From Sulfuritalea sp. (GTDB lineage: Bacteria; Pseudomonadota; Gammaproteobacteria; Burkholderiales; Rhodocyclaceae), in assembly GCA_016712985.1 (NCBI GenBank), contig JADJQA010000013.1, forward strand, positions 84,157 to 148,156: a stretch of 64,000 bases of DNA, read 5' to 3'. Below the pieces are notes generated by a model. It made no database searches. It saw nothing but the letters and a program-made list of their open reading frames with translations, and was not told the origin of the DNA. Below are positions 43,503 to 53,086 of the stretch, one piece after another. Every line of letters starts with the position of its first letter. Within the stretch, counting starts at the first letter, position 1. The position numbers and the translations under genes were made by a program.

Positions 43503-46328
43503 TCACCCGAGTCGTGCGAACTGCGCCACGAGTTTCGCCAGCGTAGCCTGGAAGCCAGCGAGGCGTTCCCGCTCCTGCGCCACCACGGCGGCTGGAGCGC
43601 GGGCGACGAAGCTTTCGGTGGCGAGCTTCTTTTCGGCCTTGCCGATCTCGCCTTCGATGCGCAGGATTTCCTTGCCCATGCGTTCCCGTTCCGCCGCCAC
43701 GTCGATCTCGATCTTCAGCATCAGGCGGAACTCGCCGACGATCTGCACCGGCGCGTCGGAATCCGGCAGCGTTTCCGCCGCCGTCACGTCGGAGAGCCTG
43801 GCCAGCGCGGCGAGGTAGGGCGCATACGCGTTCAGGATCGCCGTGTCGCCAGCGCCGACTAATGGCACCTTCTGCGCCGGCGAGATGTTCATCTCGCCGC
43901 GCAGGCTGCGGCAGGCGTTGATCATGTCCTTGAGCTTTGCCACCCAGGCTTCGGCCGCGGCGTCGCAGCGCGACAGGTCGGCCTTCGGGTAGGGCTGCAG
44001 CATCAGCGAACGCGATTCGTCACCGGCGTCGGCGCGGCCGGCCAGCGGGGCCACCGTCTGCCAGAGTTCCTCGGTGATGAACGGAATCAGCGGATGCGCC
44101 AGGCGCAGCACGGTCTCCAGCACGCGCACCAGGGTGCGCCGCGTGGCGCGCTGCTGGGCCTCGCTGCCCCGTTGCACCTGCACCTTGGCCAGTTCCAGGT
44201 ACCAGTCGCAATACTCGTCCCAGACGAACTCGTAGATCGCGCGGGCCAGCAGGTCGAAGCGGTAGTCGGCGAAATGCTGCGCGACTTCCTGCTCGACCTT
44301 CTGCAGGCGGCTGACGATCCAGCGGTCGGCCGGGGAGAAGTCGAGGTAGCTGCCGGTGCAGGCGTCGGAACCGTGTTCGGCGAGGCCGCAATCCTGCCCC
44401 TCGCAATTCATCAGCACGAAGCGCGAGGCGTTCCACAGCTTGTTGCAGAAATTGCGGTAGCCCTCGCAGCGCTGCATGTCGAACTTGATGTCGCGTCCCG
44501 GCGAGGCCAGCGAAAGGAAGGTGAAGCGCAGCGCGTCGGTGCCGAAGCCGGGAATGCCGTCCGGGTACTCCTTGCGCGTGCGCTTTTCGATCTTGGCGGC
44601 GTCCTTCGGATTCATCAGGCCGGTGGTGCGCTTCTTGACCAGTTCGTCGAGCGCGATGCCGTCGATCAGGTCGATCGGATCGAGCACGTTGCCCTTGGAC
44701 TTGCTCATCTTCTGGCCTTCCGCGTCGCGGATCAGGCCGTGCACATAGACGTCCTTGAACGGGATCTTGCCGGTGATGTGCTTGGTCATCATCACCATGC
44801 GCGCCACCCAGAAGAAGATGATGTCGAAGCCGGTGACCAGCACCGTCGAGGGCAGGTAGAGGTCAAGCGCGGTATTCGACTTCGCCGGCCACTCGGGCGT
44901 CCAGTCCAGCGTCGAGAAGGGCCACAGGGCGGAGGAGTACCAGGTGTCGAGCACGTCCGGGTCGCGTTCCAGGCCGCCCGTGTAGCCGTCGCGTCTTGCT
45001 TGCGCATAGGCCTCGGCTTCGTCGTGGGCGACGTAGAAGCGCCCGTCGTCCGAATACCAGGCCGGAATCTGGTGGCCCCACCAGAGCTGGCGCGAAATGC
45101 ACCAGTCCTGGATGTTGTTGAGCCACTGGTTGTAGGTGTTGACCCAGTTTTCCGGGACGAACTTGATCTCGCCCGAGGCCACGCATTCCAGCGCCTTGCC
45201 GGCGATGCTGGCGCCGTCGGCGCCGGGCTTGCTCATGGCGACGAACCACTGGTCGGTGAGCATCGGCTCGATCACCGCGCCGGTGCGGTCGCCGCGCGGC
45301 ACCATCAGCTTGTGCGGCTTCACGCTGGCCAGCAGGCCGGCCGCTTCAAGGTCGGCGACGATCGCCCGGCGCGCCTCGTAGCGGTCCATGCCGCGATACT
45401 TTTCGGGGCCGTGTTCGTTGATGCGCGCGTCCAGCGTCAGCACGCTGATCGGCGCCAGGCCGTGGCGATGGCCGACCTGCCAGTCGTTGAAGTCGTGCGC
45501 CGGCGTGATCTTGACGCAGCCGGTGCCGAATTCCTTGTCCACGTAGCTGTCGGCGATGACCGGGATGGTGCGGTCGCACAGTGGCAGTTGTACCTGCTTG
45601 CCGATCAGGTGCTTGTAGCGGTCGTCGTCGGGATTGACCGCCACGGCGACGTCGCCGAGCATGGTTTCGGGGCGCGTCGTCGCCACGGTCAGCGACCCCT
45701 TGCCGCAGGCGAAGGGATAGTGGATCTCCCACATCGAGCCGTCTTCCTCCTCGCTGACCACTTCGAGGTCGGACACGGCGGTGAGCAGCTTCGGGTCCCA
45801 GTTCACCAGGCGCTTGCCGCGATAGATCAGGCCTTCGTTGTAAAGGCGGACGAAGGTTTCGGTGACGATCTTCGACAGGCCCGCGTCCATCGTGAAGCGC
45901 TCGCGCGACCAGTCGGGCGAGGTTCCCAGCCGGCGCATCTGGCGCGTGATGGTGTCGCCGGAGTATTTCTTCCATTCCCAGACTTTTTCGAGGAATTTCT
46001 CGCGGCCCAGGTCGTGGCGCGACTGGCCCTGGGCATCGAGCTGGCGTTCCACCACGATCTGCGTCGCGATGCCGGCGTGGTCGGTGCCCGGCTGCCACAG
46101 CGTGTTGTCGCCGCGCATGCGGTGGTAGCGCGTCAGCGAATCCATGATGGCCTGGTTGAAGCCGTGGCCCATGTGCAGCGTGCCGGTGACGTTCGGCGGC
46201 GGCAGCAGGATGCAGAAATTGTCGGTCCTGGCGGTGTCGAGTCCGGCGGCGAAATAGCCGCGCGACTCCCAGATCGGGTACCAGCGCCGCTCGATGTCGG
46301 CGGGTTCGAAGCTCTTGGCGAGTTCCAT
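43503..46328 (-). CDS. valS: valyl-tRNA synthetase
   Basis: 941 residues, full length, intact frame. It charges tRNA-Val and contains an editing domain. The class I signature lies in PPPNVTGTLHMGHGFN (HMGH as the HIGH motif), and KMSKSKGNVLDP is the KMSKS loop. The C-terminal coiled coil (AAERERMGKEILRIEGEIGK) is the ValS arm. Start ATG 46328, MELAKSFEPADIERRWYP. Confidence 0.97.
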   Translation of the reverse strand: MELAKSFEPADIERRWYPIWESRGYFAAGLDTARTDNFCILLPPPNVTGTLHMGHGFNQAIMDSLTRYHRMRGDNTLWQPGTDHAGIATQIVVERQLDAQGQSRHDLGREKFLEKVWEWKKYSGDTITRQMRRLGTSPDWSRERFTMDAGLSKIVTETFVRLYNEGLIYRGKRLVNWDPKLLTAVSDLEVVSEEEDGSMWEIHYPFACGKGSLTVATTRPETMLGDVAVAVNPDDDRYKHLIGKQVQLPLCDRTIPVIADSYVDKEFGTGCVKITPAHDFNDWQVGHRHGLAPISVLTLDARINEHGPEKYRGMDRYEARRAIVADLEAAGLLASVKPHKLMVPRGDRTGAVIEPMLTDQWFVAMSKPGADGASIAGKALECVASGEIKFVPENWVNTYNQWLNNIQDWCISRQLWWGHQIPAWYSDDGRFYVAHDEAEAYAQARRDGYTGGLERDPDVLDTWYSSALWPFSTLDWTPEWPAKSNTALDLYLPSTVLVTGFDIIFFWVARMVMMTKHITGKIPFKDVYVHGLIRDAEGQKMSKSKGNVLDPIDLIDGIALDELVKKRTTGLMNPKDAAKIEKRTRKEYPDGIPGFGTDALRFTFLSLASPGRDIKFDMQRCEGYRNFCNKLWNASRFVLMNCEGQDCGLAEHGSDACTGSYLDFSPADRWIVSRLQKVEQEVAQHFADYRFDLLARAIYEFVWDEYCDWYLELAKVQVQRGSEAQQRATRRTLVRVLETVLRLAHPLIPFITEELWQTVAPLAGRADAGDESRSLMLQPYPKADLSRCDAAAEAWVAKLKDMINACRSLRGEMNISPAQKVPLVGAGDTAILNAYAPYLAALARLSDVTAAETLPDSDAPVQIVGEFRLMLKIEIDVAAERERMGKEILRIEGEIGKAEKKLATESFVARAPAAVVAQERERLAGFQATLAKLVAQFARLG

Positions 46329-46477
46329 AGCAGTGCAGGGAAGTGCAAAAGCGGCAATTTTAGCGGAAGGCCGTCCCCAGACCGGCCGAAATGGGCGCTA
46401 AATCTGCGGCGGGCGGGGGTTTGGGCTATCATTGCCGCCTTCCAAAGCTGGCTCTCCATGGCCCGTTCCCAGTTTCC

Positions 46478-47881
46478 ATGATCCGCAAGCTGTTGCGCCG
46501 CGTGTTCCGCCGCGGCGACCCTTCCGTTCCGTCCGCACCGGCCATGATTCCCATGGCCCGCCACGGCATTCGTCGCGAGCACGTGTCCCTCGGCGCGCGG
46601 CGCACCTGCGAGACCCTGCAACAGGCGGGGCACAAGGCCTACATCGTCGGTGGCGCGGTGCGCGACCTGATCGCCGGCATCGATCCCAAGGACTACGACA
46701 TCGCCACCGATGCCACGCCGGAGCAGGTGCGCGCCTTGTTCCGCCGCGCCCGCATCATCGGCCGCCGCTTCCAGATCGTGCATGTGATGCAGGGCGGCGA
46801 GACGCTGGAGGTGTCCACCTTCCGCGCCGCGCACGATGCCGATACGGTCAAGGACGAGCATGGCCGCGTGCTGCGCGACAACGTTTTCGGTTCGATCGCG
46901 GAAGATGCCGCGCGGCGCGACTTCACCGTCAATGCGCTCTACTACGATCCGTCCTCGGAGACGGTGATCGACTACCACCACGGCGTGGCCGACCTGCAGC
47001 AGAAGACGCTGCGCATGATCGGCGAGCCGCGCTTGCGCTATCGCGAAGACCCGGTGCGCATGCTGCGCGCCGTGCGCCTTTCGGCCAAGCTCGGATTGAC
47101 GCTCGATCCGGCGGTGCGGGCGCCGATCCGCGAGATGGCCGAACTGATGGAAAACGTGCCGGCGGCGCGCCTGTTCGACGAAATGCTGAAGCTGCTGTTT
47201 TCCGGGCATTCGGTCGAGGCCGTCCAGCGCCTGCGCGACGATGGCCTGCACCACGGCCTGCTGCCGCTGCTCGACGTGATCCTCGAACAGCCGCTGGGCG
47301 AGAAGTTCGTCATGCTGGCGCTGGCCGGCACCGATGCCCGCGTCAAGGCCGGCAAGTCGCTGTCGCCCGGCTACCTGTTCGCCACCCTGCTCTGGCATGA
47401 AGTGCTGGCCGCCTGGGAAGCGCGCAAGGCGCGCGGCGAAGTGCCGATTCCCGCCCTGTACGAAGCGATGGACGAGGTGCTTAACGTGCAGGGCGAAAAG
47501 CTCGCCATCACGCGCCGCATCGCCGGCGACATCAAGGACATCTGGGCATTGCAGCCGCGTTTCGAAAAGCGCGCCGGCAAGACCCCGTATCGCCTGATCG
47601 AACTGCCGCGCTTTCGCGCCGGCTACGATTTCCTCGTGCTGCGCGCACAAAGCGGCGAGATCGACATGGAGATCGCCGATTGGTGGCACGACTTCCAGAA
47701 TGCCGACCACGAGGGGCGCGAAGCCCTGCTGATTCCGGACAGCGCGCCGAAGAAGCGCCGCCGCCGCGTGCGCGGCAAAAAGGCCACGGCGAGGGTGCCG
47801 CCTCCGAGAGGCGCGCCGCCAGCGAGGGATGGGTGCGGCGCTGCTTCATCGCGCTGGGCGCCAATCTCGGGGACCCGGTAA
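46478..47881 (+). CDS. pcnB: poly(A) polymerase I
   Basis: 467 residues. PcnB adds A tails to RNA for decay. GGAVRDLIAGIDPKDYDIAT is the nucleotidyltransferase signature, and RRDFTVNALYYDP is the class II pattern. The end is rich in Arg/Lys (KKRRRRVRGKK), as usual; the last 25 or so residues overlap folK in another frame by 49 bases and may be a read-through extension. ATG 46478 gives MIRKLLRRVFRRG. Divergent from valS by about 150 bases. Confidence 0.93.
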   Translation: MIRKLLRRVFRRGDPSVPSAPAMIPMARHGIRREHVSLGARRTCETLQQAGHKAYIVGGAVRDLIAGIDPKDYDIATDATPEQVRALFRRARIIGRRFQIVHVMQGGETLEVSTFRAAHDADTVKDEHGRVLRDNVFGSIAEDAARRDFTVNALYYDPSSETVIDYHHGVADLQQKTLRMIGEPRLRYREDPVRMLRAVRLSAKLGLTLDPAVRAPIREMAELMENVPAARLFDEMLKLLFSGHSVEAVQRLRDDGLHHGLLPLLDVILEQPLGEKFVMLALAGTDARVKAGKSLSPGYLFATLLWHEVLAAWEARKARGEVPIPALYEAMDEVLNVQGEKLAITRRIAGDIKDIWALQPRFEKRAGKTPYRLIELPRFRAGYDFLVLRAQSGEIDMEIADWWHDFQNADHEGREALLIPDSAPKKRRRRVRGKKATARVPPPRGAPPARDGCGAASSRWAPISGTR

Positions 47882-48327
47882 CGACGGTCAATGCCGCCAT
47901 CCTTGCCCTGCGCCAGCTGCCACGTACGCGTTTCGTCGCCGCGTCGTCGCTGTACCGCACCGCGCCGGTCGGCCTCAGGCACCAGCCCGACTTCATCAAT
48001 GCCGTGGTGGCGCTGGACGCCGTGTCGCCAGCGCCGACTCTTCTGGACGACCTGTTTGACATCGAGGCGCGCTTCGGCCGCAGCCGCAGCGTGAAGAACG
48101 CGCCGCGCACGCTGGACCTCGACCTGCTGCTCTACGGCGACGAGACGTCGGACGATCCGCTGCTGACCCTGCCGCATCCGCGCCTGCATGAGCGTGCCTT
48201 CGTGCTGGCGCCGCTGGCGAGATCGCGCCCGACTTGTTGATTCCCGGGCGCGGCGCGGTGCGTGGACCTGCTCGCGCGCTGCGCCGACCAGCAGATCGAG
48301 AAGCTGGTACCGCAGCCGGTTGACGGC
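47833..48327 (+). CDS. folK: 2-amino-4-hydroxy-6-hydroxymethyldihydropteridine pyrophosphokinase, two compensating frameshifts
   Basis: Folate synthesis: transfers PPi from ATP to the pterin. Starts GTG 47833, RRCFIALGANLGDP; motifs SSLYRTAPVG, QPDFINAVVAL and RTLDLDLLLYGDE are clear, and HPRLHERAFVLAPLA follows. Then the frame breaks near 48218 (one base missing; EIAPDLLIPGRGAV expected) and returns near 48263 (one extra G), giving DLLARCADQQIEKL. No stop follows before the DUF486 gene in that frame, so the true 3' end is unclear. As given the frame stops at 48240. Confidence 0.88.
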
Positions 48328-48674
48328 GTGGCCGCAGTCCCGGTCTGGCAGACCGCGCTGCTGCTGACGGCCTCGAATGTCTTCATGACATTCGCCTGGT
48401 ATGCGCACCTGAAGAACCTCAACGACCGCCCCTGGTGGATCGCCGCGCTGGCCTCCTGGGGCATCGCCCTGTTCGAATACCTGCTGCAGGTGCCGGCCAA
48501 CCGCATCGGGCCGAATTGTCGCTGGCGCAACTGAAGATCATGCAGGAGGCGATCACGCTGACGGTGTTCGTGCCCTTCGTCGTGTTCTACATGCAGCAGC
48601 CGCTGAAGCTCGATTACCTGTGGGCCGGTTTGTGTATCCTTGGCGCCGTTTACTTCATTTTCCGATCGCCATGA
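48328..48674 (+). CDS. DUF486/DMT-type small membrane protein, one frameshift
   Basis: About 115 residues with four membrane helices. The blocks WQTALLLTASNVFMTFAWYA, LKNLNDRPWW, ALFEYLLQVPANRIG, then, after one missing base or more near 48511, ELSLAQLKIMQEAITL and YLWAGLCILGAVYFIFRS all match the DUF486 family of EmrE-like proteins. The start is uncertain; GTG 48328 is one option. It is in the same frame as folK with no stop between. It overlaps the panB start by ATGA. Confidence 0.78.
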
Positions 48675-49484
48675 CCTACCTCGCCAGCAACAAGCCGATC
48701 ACGCTGCCCGAGCTCGCGCGCATGAAGCGCGAGGGCGAGAAGATCGCCATGCTGACCTGCTACGACGCCAGCTTCGCCGCGCTGGAGGACCGCTGCGGCG
48801 TCGACGTGATGCTGGTCGGCGATTCGCTGGGCAACGTGATCCAGGGCAAGACCTCGACGCTGCCGGTGACCATGGAGCACATGGTCTATCACACGGCCTG
48901 CGTCGCCGCGCTGCCGAGCCGGCCGATGCTGGTGGCCGACCTGCCCTTCGGCGCCTATCACGAGTCGAAGGAGCAGGCGATCCGCAACGCCGGCAAACTG
49001 CTCGCGGTCGGTGCCGAGATGGTCAAGCTCGAAGGCGGCGAGGTGATGGCGGAGACCGTGCATTTCATGGTCGAGCGCGGCGTGCCGGTCTGCGCCCACA
49101 TCGGCCTTACGCCGCAATCGGTGCATGCGCTGGGCGGCTATCGGGTGCAGGGGCGCGACGAGGAAGGCGCGGCGCATGATGCGCGATGCCGTGGCGCTGG
49201 AGCAGGCCGGCGCGGCGCTGATGGTGCTGGAAATGGTGCCGGCCGACCTTGCCGGCGAAATCACCACCCTGCTCAAGGTCTGCGCCACCATCGGCATCGG
49301 CGCCGGCAAGGACTGCGACGGCCAGGTGCTGGTGCTGCACGACATGCTCGGCGTCTACCCCGGCAAGAAGGGGCGCTTCGTCAGGGACTTCATGGCCGGC
49401 GCCACCAGCATCGATGCCGCCGTCACCGCCTACGTGCGGGCGGTAAAGGACGGCAGCTTTCCGGCACCCGAGCACACCTACTGA
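48671..49484 (+). CDS. panB: 3-methyl-2-oxobutanoate hydroxymethyltransferase, one frameshift
   Basis: First committed step of pantothenate synthesis. About 271 residues when repaired. It has MLTCYDASFA, VMLVGDSLGNVIQG, and HIGLTPQSVHALGGYRVQG. At about 49167 the sequence lacks two bases, probably one CG of a GCGCGG repeat (GAR-RMMRDAVALEQAG expected), and the frame then continues MVLEMVPADLA to FPAPEHTY. Start ATG 48671 overlaps the upstream gene. panC follows two bases after the stop. Confidence 0.92.
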
Positions 49485-49486
49485 AC

Positions 49487-50314
49487 ATGTACATCCACGA
49501 AACCATCGCCGGCCTGCGCGAGGCGCGCCGTCGGGCCGGGCGCGTTGCGCTGGTGCCGACCATGGGCAACCTGCACGAGGGCCACATCGCGCTGATGACC
49601 CAGGCCCGGGACCATGCCGACCAGGTGATTGCCACCATCTTCGTCAATCGCCTGCAATTTCGCCCCGGCGAGGATTTCGAAAAGTATCCGCGCACCTTCG
49701 AGGATGATTGCGCCAAGTTGGAGGCGGCAGGCGTGGACCACCTCTTCGCGCCGGACGAGGCGCAGATGTATCCGCAGCCGCAGACCTACCATGTCGAACC
49801 GCCGCCCGAACAGGCCGGCGTGCTCGATGGCGAGTTTCGACCCGGACATTTTCGCGGCGTCGCCACGGTGGTGATGAAGCTGTTCCAGATCGCCCAGCCC
49901 GACGTGGCGCTGTTCGGCAAGAAGGATTACCAGCAACTCATGGTGATTCGCAACATGGTGCGCGAGTTCAATCTCCCGATCGAGATCATCGGCGGCGAGA
50001 CGGTCCGTGCCGTCGACGGATTGGCGCTGTCCTCGCGCAACGGCTACCTGTCGGCCGCCGAGCGCGCCGAGGCTCCGAGGCTGTATCGGGTGCTTGCCGA
50101 ACTGGCCGCCGAGGTCCGCAATGGCGCCGGAAACTACCCGGAACTGGAGGCCAAGGCCATGAATATATTAAGTATAAATGGGTGGGCTCCGGATTATGTT
50201 GCGTTGCGTAAAAAGCTTGATCTACAATGCCCGTCCGCTCACGATTCCGGATTGGTGGTGTTGGCGGCGGCGCGTTTCGGAAGCACGCGCCTCATCGACA
50301 ATCTGGAAGTTTAG
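49487..50314 (+). CDS. panC: pantothenate synthetase
   Basis: Joins pantoate and beta-alanine using ATP, releasing AMP and PPi. 275 residues. VPTMGNLHEGHIALM is the HIGH-like signature, FVNRLQF and GKKDYQQLMVIRNMV follow, and LSSRNGYLS is the KMSKS-like loop. Intact. Immediately after panB, with panD 110 bases further on. Confidence 0.95.
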   Translation: MYIHETIAGLREARRRAGRVALVPTMGNLHEGHIALMTQARDHADQVIATIFVNRLQFRPGEDFEKYPRTFEDDCAKLEAAGVDHLFAPDEAQMYPQPQTYHVEPPPEQAGVLDGEFRPGHFRGVATVVMKLFQIAQPDVALFGKKDYQQLMVIRNMVREFNLPIEIIGGETVRAVDGLALSSRNGYLSAAERAEAPRLYRVLAELAAEVRNGAGNYPELEAKAMNILSINGWAPDYVALRKKLDLQCPSAHDSGLVVLAAARFGSTRLIDNLEV

Positions 50315-50424
50315 GCCACCGCGATGCGCTCATGCCGGTGGTGCGCCAGAAGCGAAACGGATGGGAAATTCGCTGGTTTTCGCGAGCTCCCAAATTGCCG
50401 CCTTTGCATGAGAAGGGCCTGACA

Positions 50425-50808
50425 ATGCAGCGCACGATGCTCAAATCCAAACTCCACCGCGTGACGGTGACGCACGCCGAACTGCACTACGAAGGTTCCT
50501 GCGCGATCGATGAAAATCTGCTCGATGCGGCCGACATCAAGGAATACCAGCAGATCGACATCTACAACGTGAATAACGGCGAGCGTTTCACCACCTACGC
50601 CATTCGCGCCGAGCGCGGCACCGGCACCATTTCGGTCAATGGCGCCGCCGCGCGCAAGGCCGCTGCCGGCGACCTGCTGATCATCGCCACCTACGCCATG
50701 ATGAACGAGATCGAACTGCAGAACTTCGAGCCCGACCTGGTGTATGTCGATGCCAGGAACCGCATCACGCATCACAGCAAGCAGATTCCGGCACAAGCCG
50801 CGGCCTGA
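50425..50808 (+). CDS. panD: aspartate 1-decarboxylase
   Basis: Makes beta-alanine from aspartate. 127 residues. The self-cleavage site is YEGSCAID, with Gly24-Ser25 giving the pyruvoyl group after processing. GDLLIIATYA and the end fit the family. ATG 50425 follows AGAAGGGCC. With panB and panC it completes the pantothenate route in one place. Confidence 0.95.
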   Translation: MQRTMLKSKLHRVTVTHAELHYEGSCAIDENLLDAADIKEYQQIDIYNVNNGERFTTYAIRAERGTGTISVNGAAARKAAAGDLLIIATYAMMNEIELQNFEPDLVYVDARNRITHHSKQIPAQAAA

Positions 50809-50824
50809 ATCTCGCCGCCCGACG

Positions 50825-50858
50825 AAAAGCCCGCCGGCTAGGCCGTGCGGGCTTTTTT
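50825..50858 (+). terminator. rho-independent terminator after panD
   Basis: AAAAGCCCGC at 50825-50834 pairs with GCGGGCTTTT at 50847-50856, with an inner CGG/CCG stem and a TTTTTT tract. 17 bases past the panD stop. Confidence 0.88.
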
Positions 50859-50975
50859 CAGCCTTGCCTCGCCGATTCCTCGAAGGAAGCAGGCGATGCA
50901 AGGACTTCAGTGGGTCGCGATGTGCGCCGGCCACTGCCCGCCCAGGCCAACAACGCCGAGGAGGAAAAGCTTTAT

Positions 50976-52535
50976 CTACTTTCTGCCGAATCCGCCGAGC
51001 AGCGCCGCCACGGGCTTTTGCGGGCGAGTCGGCGATGGCTTCTCGGTGCTGGCATCGACAACCACGGACTTGCTGACGTAGGGTTTGTTGGGGTCGAAGT
51101 CGAGTCGCGGCAGGCGCGGGTCGAGCCGCGGCACGTGGGCGGCGGGGCTGGGCAGCTCGCGCCCGGCTGGCCGGACGCCTTCCAGCGTCAGCGATCGATC
51201 ACGCTCGCGTGCCTTCTCGCGGGCGCGCTCGAGGTGCTCGCGACGGTGGCCGCGATTGCTCGGCGCGCTTTCGTGCACCGGCGCCAGCTCGGCGAAGCCG
51301 GTGATTTCAACGCGCTCGATCTTGCGCTTGATCAGCTTCTCGATGTCCGTCAGCCGCTGGGCTTCTTCGGGCGAGAACAGTGAAGTGGCCTCGCCCTGCT
51401 TGCCGGCGCGGCCGGTACGGCCAATGCGGTGGATGTAGTCCTCGGCGGTGTGCGGCAGTTCGTAGTTGATGACATGGGGCAGGTCGTCGATGTCGAGGCC
51501 GCGCGCCGCGACATCGGTGGCGACCAGCACGCGTATCTTGCCCGACTTGAAGGCTTCGAGCGCCTCGGTGCGCTGCTGCTGGCTCTTGTCGCCGTGAATC
51601 GCGTCGGCGGCGATGCCCTGGCGTTCGAGGTAGACCGCGAGGCGGCTCGCGCCGAACTTGGTTCCGACGAAAACCAGCACCTGCTTGGTGTTTTCCTCGT
51701 CGTGGGTCAGCAGATGCACCAGCAGGCTGCGCTTGAGGTCGGAGGCCACCGGATAGACACGGTGGGTGATGGTCTCGATGACCGTATTGCGCTTTGCCAC
51801 CTCGATCAGTTGCGGCGCCTTGAGCATGCTGTCGGCCAGGTTCTTGATCTCGTTGGAAAAGGTCGCCGAGAACAGCAGGCTCTGCCGCTCTTTCGGCAGC
51901 ATGGCGAGAATGCGCTTGATGTCGGGGATGAAGCCCATGTCCAGCATGCGGTCGGCTTCATCGAGCACCAGCACCTCGACGAAGCTGAAGGTCACGCTCT
52001 TTTGCTGCACGTGGTCGAGCAGACGGCCCGGCGTGGCGACGACGATCTCGCGGCCTTCGCGCAGTTCGGCGATTTGCGGCCGGATATCGACGCCGCCGTA
52101 GATGCAGACCGAGCGCAGCGGCAGGTGCTTGCTGTAGGTGACCACGCTTTGATGTACCTGCATGGCCAGTTCGCGCGTCGGCGCCAGGATCAGCGCGCGC
52201 ACCGGATGGCGGGCGGGCGAAGGCGAACTGCTGGCATGGCGCGCGAGGCGCTGCAGCAGGGGCAGGGTGAATCCCGCCGTCTTGCCGGTGCCGGTCTGGG
52301 CGCCGCCCATGACATCCTTGCCGGCCAGAATGATCGGGATCGCCTGCGTCTGGATCGGCGTCGGTGTGGTGTAGCCGGCGTCCTCGATGGCGTGCATCAG
52401 TTCGGGCAGCAGCCCGAGCTGATCAAACGTCATGGCAGGCGGAACACCTTGAGGCGGGTTTGCGGGGGCGACGGCTAATGTGGCGTCTGGCGTGGGGTCT
52501 GGGGAATGATCGATGCTTTGTGTGGTCGCGTTCAA
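50976..52535 (-). CDS. DEAD-box ATP-dependent RNA helicase, RhlE-like
   Basis: About 519 residues. It remodels RNA in the cytoplasm. After a low-complexity N-terminus the core begins MTFDQLGLLPELMHAIEDAG; motifs are GGAQTGTGKTAGF, VLDEADRMLDMGF, LFSATFS, and YIHRIGRTGRAGKQG. A basic C-terminal tail (REHLERAREKARERDRSL) likely binds RNA. I choose TTG 52535 because AGGAG lies six bases upstream; a shorter form could start at MTFDQ. Convergent with panD. Confidence 0.92.
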   Translation of the reverse strand: MNATTQSIDHSPDPTPDATLAVAPANPPQGVPPAMTFDQLGLLPELMHAIEDAGYTTPTPIQTQAIPIILAGKDVMGGAQTGTGKTAGFTLPLLQRLARHASSSPSPARHPVRALILAPTRELAMQVHQSVVTYSKHLPLRSVCIYGGVDIRPQIAELREGREIVVATPGRLLDHVQQKSVTFSFVEVLVLDEADRMLDMGFIPDIKRILAMLPKERQSLLFSATFSNEIKNLADSMLKAPQLIEVAKRNTVIETITHRVYPVASDLKRSLLVHLLTHDEENTKQVLVFVGTKFGASRLAVYLERQGIAADAIHGDKSQQQRTEALEAFKSGKIRVLVATDVAARGLDIDDLPHVINYELPHTAEDYIHRIGRTGRAGKQGEATSLFSPEEAQRLTDIEKLIKRKIERVEITGFAELAPVHESAPSNRGHRREHLERAREKARERDRSLTLEGVRPAGRELPSPAAHVPRLDPRLPRLDFDPNKPYVSKSVVVDASTEKPSPTRPQKPVAALLGGFGRK

Positions 52536-52735
52536 GTGAACTCCTGAATCGGCCGCTTCGCGGCCCACGGCTGGCTTTGCACAGCCAGCCGGCTGTGGCG
52601 GCGCACCGCGTGCGGTACGAAACCCCGCCTCGCCCCCTTGCGGGAAACCGGTTCAGGCGGCGAAGCGCTTGAGGGAAATGCGGCGAAATGCCGAATCGGG
52701 CGCCAACCGGCGGGGCGCGCTTGCTGCCTATTGTA

Positions 52736-53086
52736 TTACAGTCGACGCTTGCCTTCGATTGCCTCGACTGCTGATTGCGGCAGCTTTTCCGGGGAAACTG
52801 TCGGGCTCATCTGTGACGGCTCCAGGGCGCGACTTCGTCCCTCGTACCCGTCTGCGCGACGCGCGGTCGGCAGCGCATCCGCTGCCATGCGCAGATTCCC
52901 TTCCCAGCCGCAAGCCCATGAACGGCACCGATAGCGTTGGACCGGCAAGAACAGGCCGAGAACCCGGTCTGCGAGCCGGCGGGGGATTCGGTACACCAGT
53001 CCCTTGCAGCGGGGGCATGCAGGTCCCGGAGCGGATTGTTCCGAGTCTCCGGATCGAGCACTGCTGGTATGGGTGGTCGCTTTCAT
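52736..53086 (-). CDS. hypothetical zinc-ribbon protein
   Basis: 116 residues. The segment CPRCKGLVYRIPRRLADRV, with a later CRSWACGW, forms CxxC...CxxxxC, a zinc-ribbon-like pattern. The rest is polar. It is plausibly real because the cysteines sit in a compact domain; function unknown. Isolated between the helicase and a debris region. Confidence 0.55.
   Translation of the reverse strand: MKATTHTSSARSGDSEQSAPGPACPRCKGLVYRIPRRLADRVLGLFLPVQRYRCRSWACGWEGNLRMAADALPTARRADGYEGRSRALEPSQMSPTVSPEKLPQSAVEAIEGKRRL

Noticed and set aside
44094..46481. 795-residue open frame on the plus strand opposite valS
   Set aside because: It is the antisense shadow of valS: long open frames opposite GC-rich genes are common, its composition is Val/Ala/His/Asp-rich without motifs, and valS is complete.
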